The notes under the pieces were generated by a model that saw nothing but the letters and a program-made list of their open reading frames with translations, searched no databases and was not told the DNA's origin. A stretch of 64,000 bases of DNA from Petrolisthes cinctipes (taxonomy: Eukaryota; Arthropoda; Malacostraca; Decapoda; Porcellanidae): positions 806,001 to 870,000 of the forward strand of contig JAWQEG010000360.1 of assembly GCA_033782935.1 (NCBI GenBank), given 5' to 3'. How positions within the stretch are numbered: the first letter of the stretch is position 1; every line of letters begins with the position of its first letter. A program made the translations under genes and the position numbers. This document shows positions 63,219-64,000 of this stretch, piece after piece.

Positions 63219-64000
63219 GTAGGCATGTACAGATCGCTTCTGGGACCTCTAAATATCGAATTTTCGGGTGTTTTGGGACTGAATTTGAGATATCGATTTT
63301 TTGGCACCTAAAATGTCGATTTTTAGCATGTTTTTAGCCTATATTTTGAAAATATTCTAGCACTGTGTAGGCATGTACAGATTGCTTCTGGGACCCCAAA
63401 ATATTGAATTTTCGGGTGTTTTGAGCCTGAATTTGAGATATAAACGGGTACAGAAGATACATGCACATATTGACTTTGGTCATCTAAAATATCGATTTTC
63501 AGCATGTTTTGGGCCTGTATTTTGAAAATACTCTAACACTGAGTAGGCATGTACAGTTTGCTTCTGGGACCCCACAATATTGAATTTTCGGGTGTTTTGA
63601 GCCTTAATTTGAGATATAAACGATTACTGAAGATGCATGCACATATCGACTTTTGTGCACCTAAAAAATCGATTTTCAGTATGTTTTGAGCATGTATTTT
63701 GAAAATACTCTAACACGGAGTAGGCATGTACAGATCGCTTCTGTGACCCCTGAATATCGAATTTTCGGGTGTTTTGGGACTGAATTTGAGATATCGACTT
63801 TTTGGCACCTAAAAGATCGATTTTTAGCATGTTTTTAGCCTATATTTTGAAAATATACTAGCACTGTACAGATTGCTTCTGGGACCCCAAAATATTGAAT
63901 TTTCGGGTGTTTTGAGCCTGAATTTGAGATATAAACGGGTACAGAAGATACATGCACATATTGACTTTGGGCACCAAAAATATCGATTTTCAGCATGTTT
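63219..64000 (+). repeat. 992-bp tandem HOR, second copy cut by window end
   Basis: It repeats the previous unit. The variants 'ccccacaatattg', 'gagccttaatttg' and 'aatatactagcactg' match the block at 54,660-54,985 better than the adjacent copy does. This points to sequence exchange between non-adjacent units. The window ends inside an L2 monomer. Confidence 0.8.

Larger units (their letters stand above)
1..64000 (+). repeat. Tandem satellite DNA array, 148/177-bp monomers
   Basis: The entire window is made of head-to-tail copies of one monomer family, roughly 385 copies at a mean near 165 bp. The 'gtaggcatgtacag' phase motif recurs at steps of 175-177 or 148 bp throughout, as at 161, 337, 485, 662, 976, 1153, 1301, 1478 and 1626. 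A long monomer I counted by hand is about 41% G+C. No unique sequence, transposon or inversion interrupts the array, and both window ends fall inside monomers. Nucleosome-scale monomers arranged in higher-order repeats are typical of centromeric or pericentromeric satellites. Centromere function itself is an inference that the sequence cannot prove. I do not recognise the family by name, so species assignment is open. Confidence 0.98.

Noticed and set aside
1..64000. CRISPR array
   Set aside because: The spacing is regular, but there are no unique spacers between short repeats. Whole 148-177-bp units are similar to each other, which is satellite structure.
1..64000. Retrotransposon or other mobile element insertion
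   Set aside because: I looked for breaks in the monomer rhythm, long terminal repeats, target-site duplications and poly-A tails. Every interval between phase motifs is accounted for by monomer classes and small deletions.
1..64000. Assignment to a named centromere family such as the Arabidopsis 178-bp repeat or human alpha satellite
   Set aside because: The lengths are similar, but the sequence does not resemble the versions I know. A database search would be needed to name the family or species.
1..64000. Telomeric repeats, rRNA or tRNA genes
   Set aside because: No telomere-type short repeats, rRNA-like stretches or tRNA cloverleaf with A and B boxes were seen. All sequence is satellite.
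1..64000. A novel multi-gene biological system
   Set aside because: There is no coding capacity outside the periodic artefacts. The novelty here is in the structure and evolution of the repeat array.

Overview
The whole 64,000-base window is one uninterrupted, head-to-tail satellite DNA array. I find no protein-coding gene, RNA gene, transposon, CRISPR array or unique sequence. It begins and ends inside a repeat unit, so it is an internal slice of a longer array. All monomers I phased lie in the same orientation, and I saw no inversion or foreign insertion. The organism is a eukaryote, and the array most likely comes from a centromere, pericentromere or heterochromatic knob. The nucleosome-scale monomer, higher-order repeats (HORs) and megasatellite-like layout support this. 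A plant is my best guess, at low confidence, because I do not recognise the monomer as a named family.

There are two monomer lengths. Long monomers (L, 175-177 bp) occur as subfamilies L1, L2, L3 and an L2/L3 hybrid called L2'. Short monomers (S, 148 bp) occur as S1 and S2. In this report a monomer starts at the 'gtaggcatgtacag' motif. The short form equals the long form minus one 29-bp segment, lost between two 'atat' tetranucleotides. The long monomer is itself an old dimer of 89-bp and 88-bp halves that still align along their length. The inferred history is: half-unit of about 88 bp, then 177-bp dimer, then the 148-bp deletion derivative, then a 5-mer HOR (S1-L2-L1-S2-L3, 826 bp), then segmental duplications of 2-8 kb.

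Layout:
- 1-6,977: a 3.64-kb segment repeated twice in tandem. A third, rearranged copy lies at 9,777-12,432.
- 6,978-9,776 and 12,433-14,214: mostly S1+L2 or S1+L2' dimers of about 324 bp.
- 14,215-20,976 and 20,977-25,596: duplicated blocks built from the 826-bp 5-mer. The first block also carries an internal 2,143-bp tandem duplication.
- 25,597-32,033: mixed 5-mers, 501-bp trimers and chimeric monomers.
- 32,034-39,631 and 39,632-47,229: a nearly perfect 7,598-bp tandem duplication of about 46 monomers.
- 47,230-51,860: a mixed block with a 986-bp-spaced repeat.
- 51,861-64,000: a block repeated at an offset of 7,892 bp, ending in a 992-bp tandem repeat.

The many apparent open reading frames are by-products of the repeat. 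The 177-bp monomer is exactly 59 codons, so a stop-free frame on the complement runs through consecutive long monomers until a 148-bp monomer shifts it. The interest of the window lies in how the array evolved (dimeric ancestry, microhomology deletions, chimeric monomers, layered duplications, local subfamily markers), not in an encoded system.
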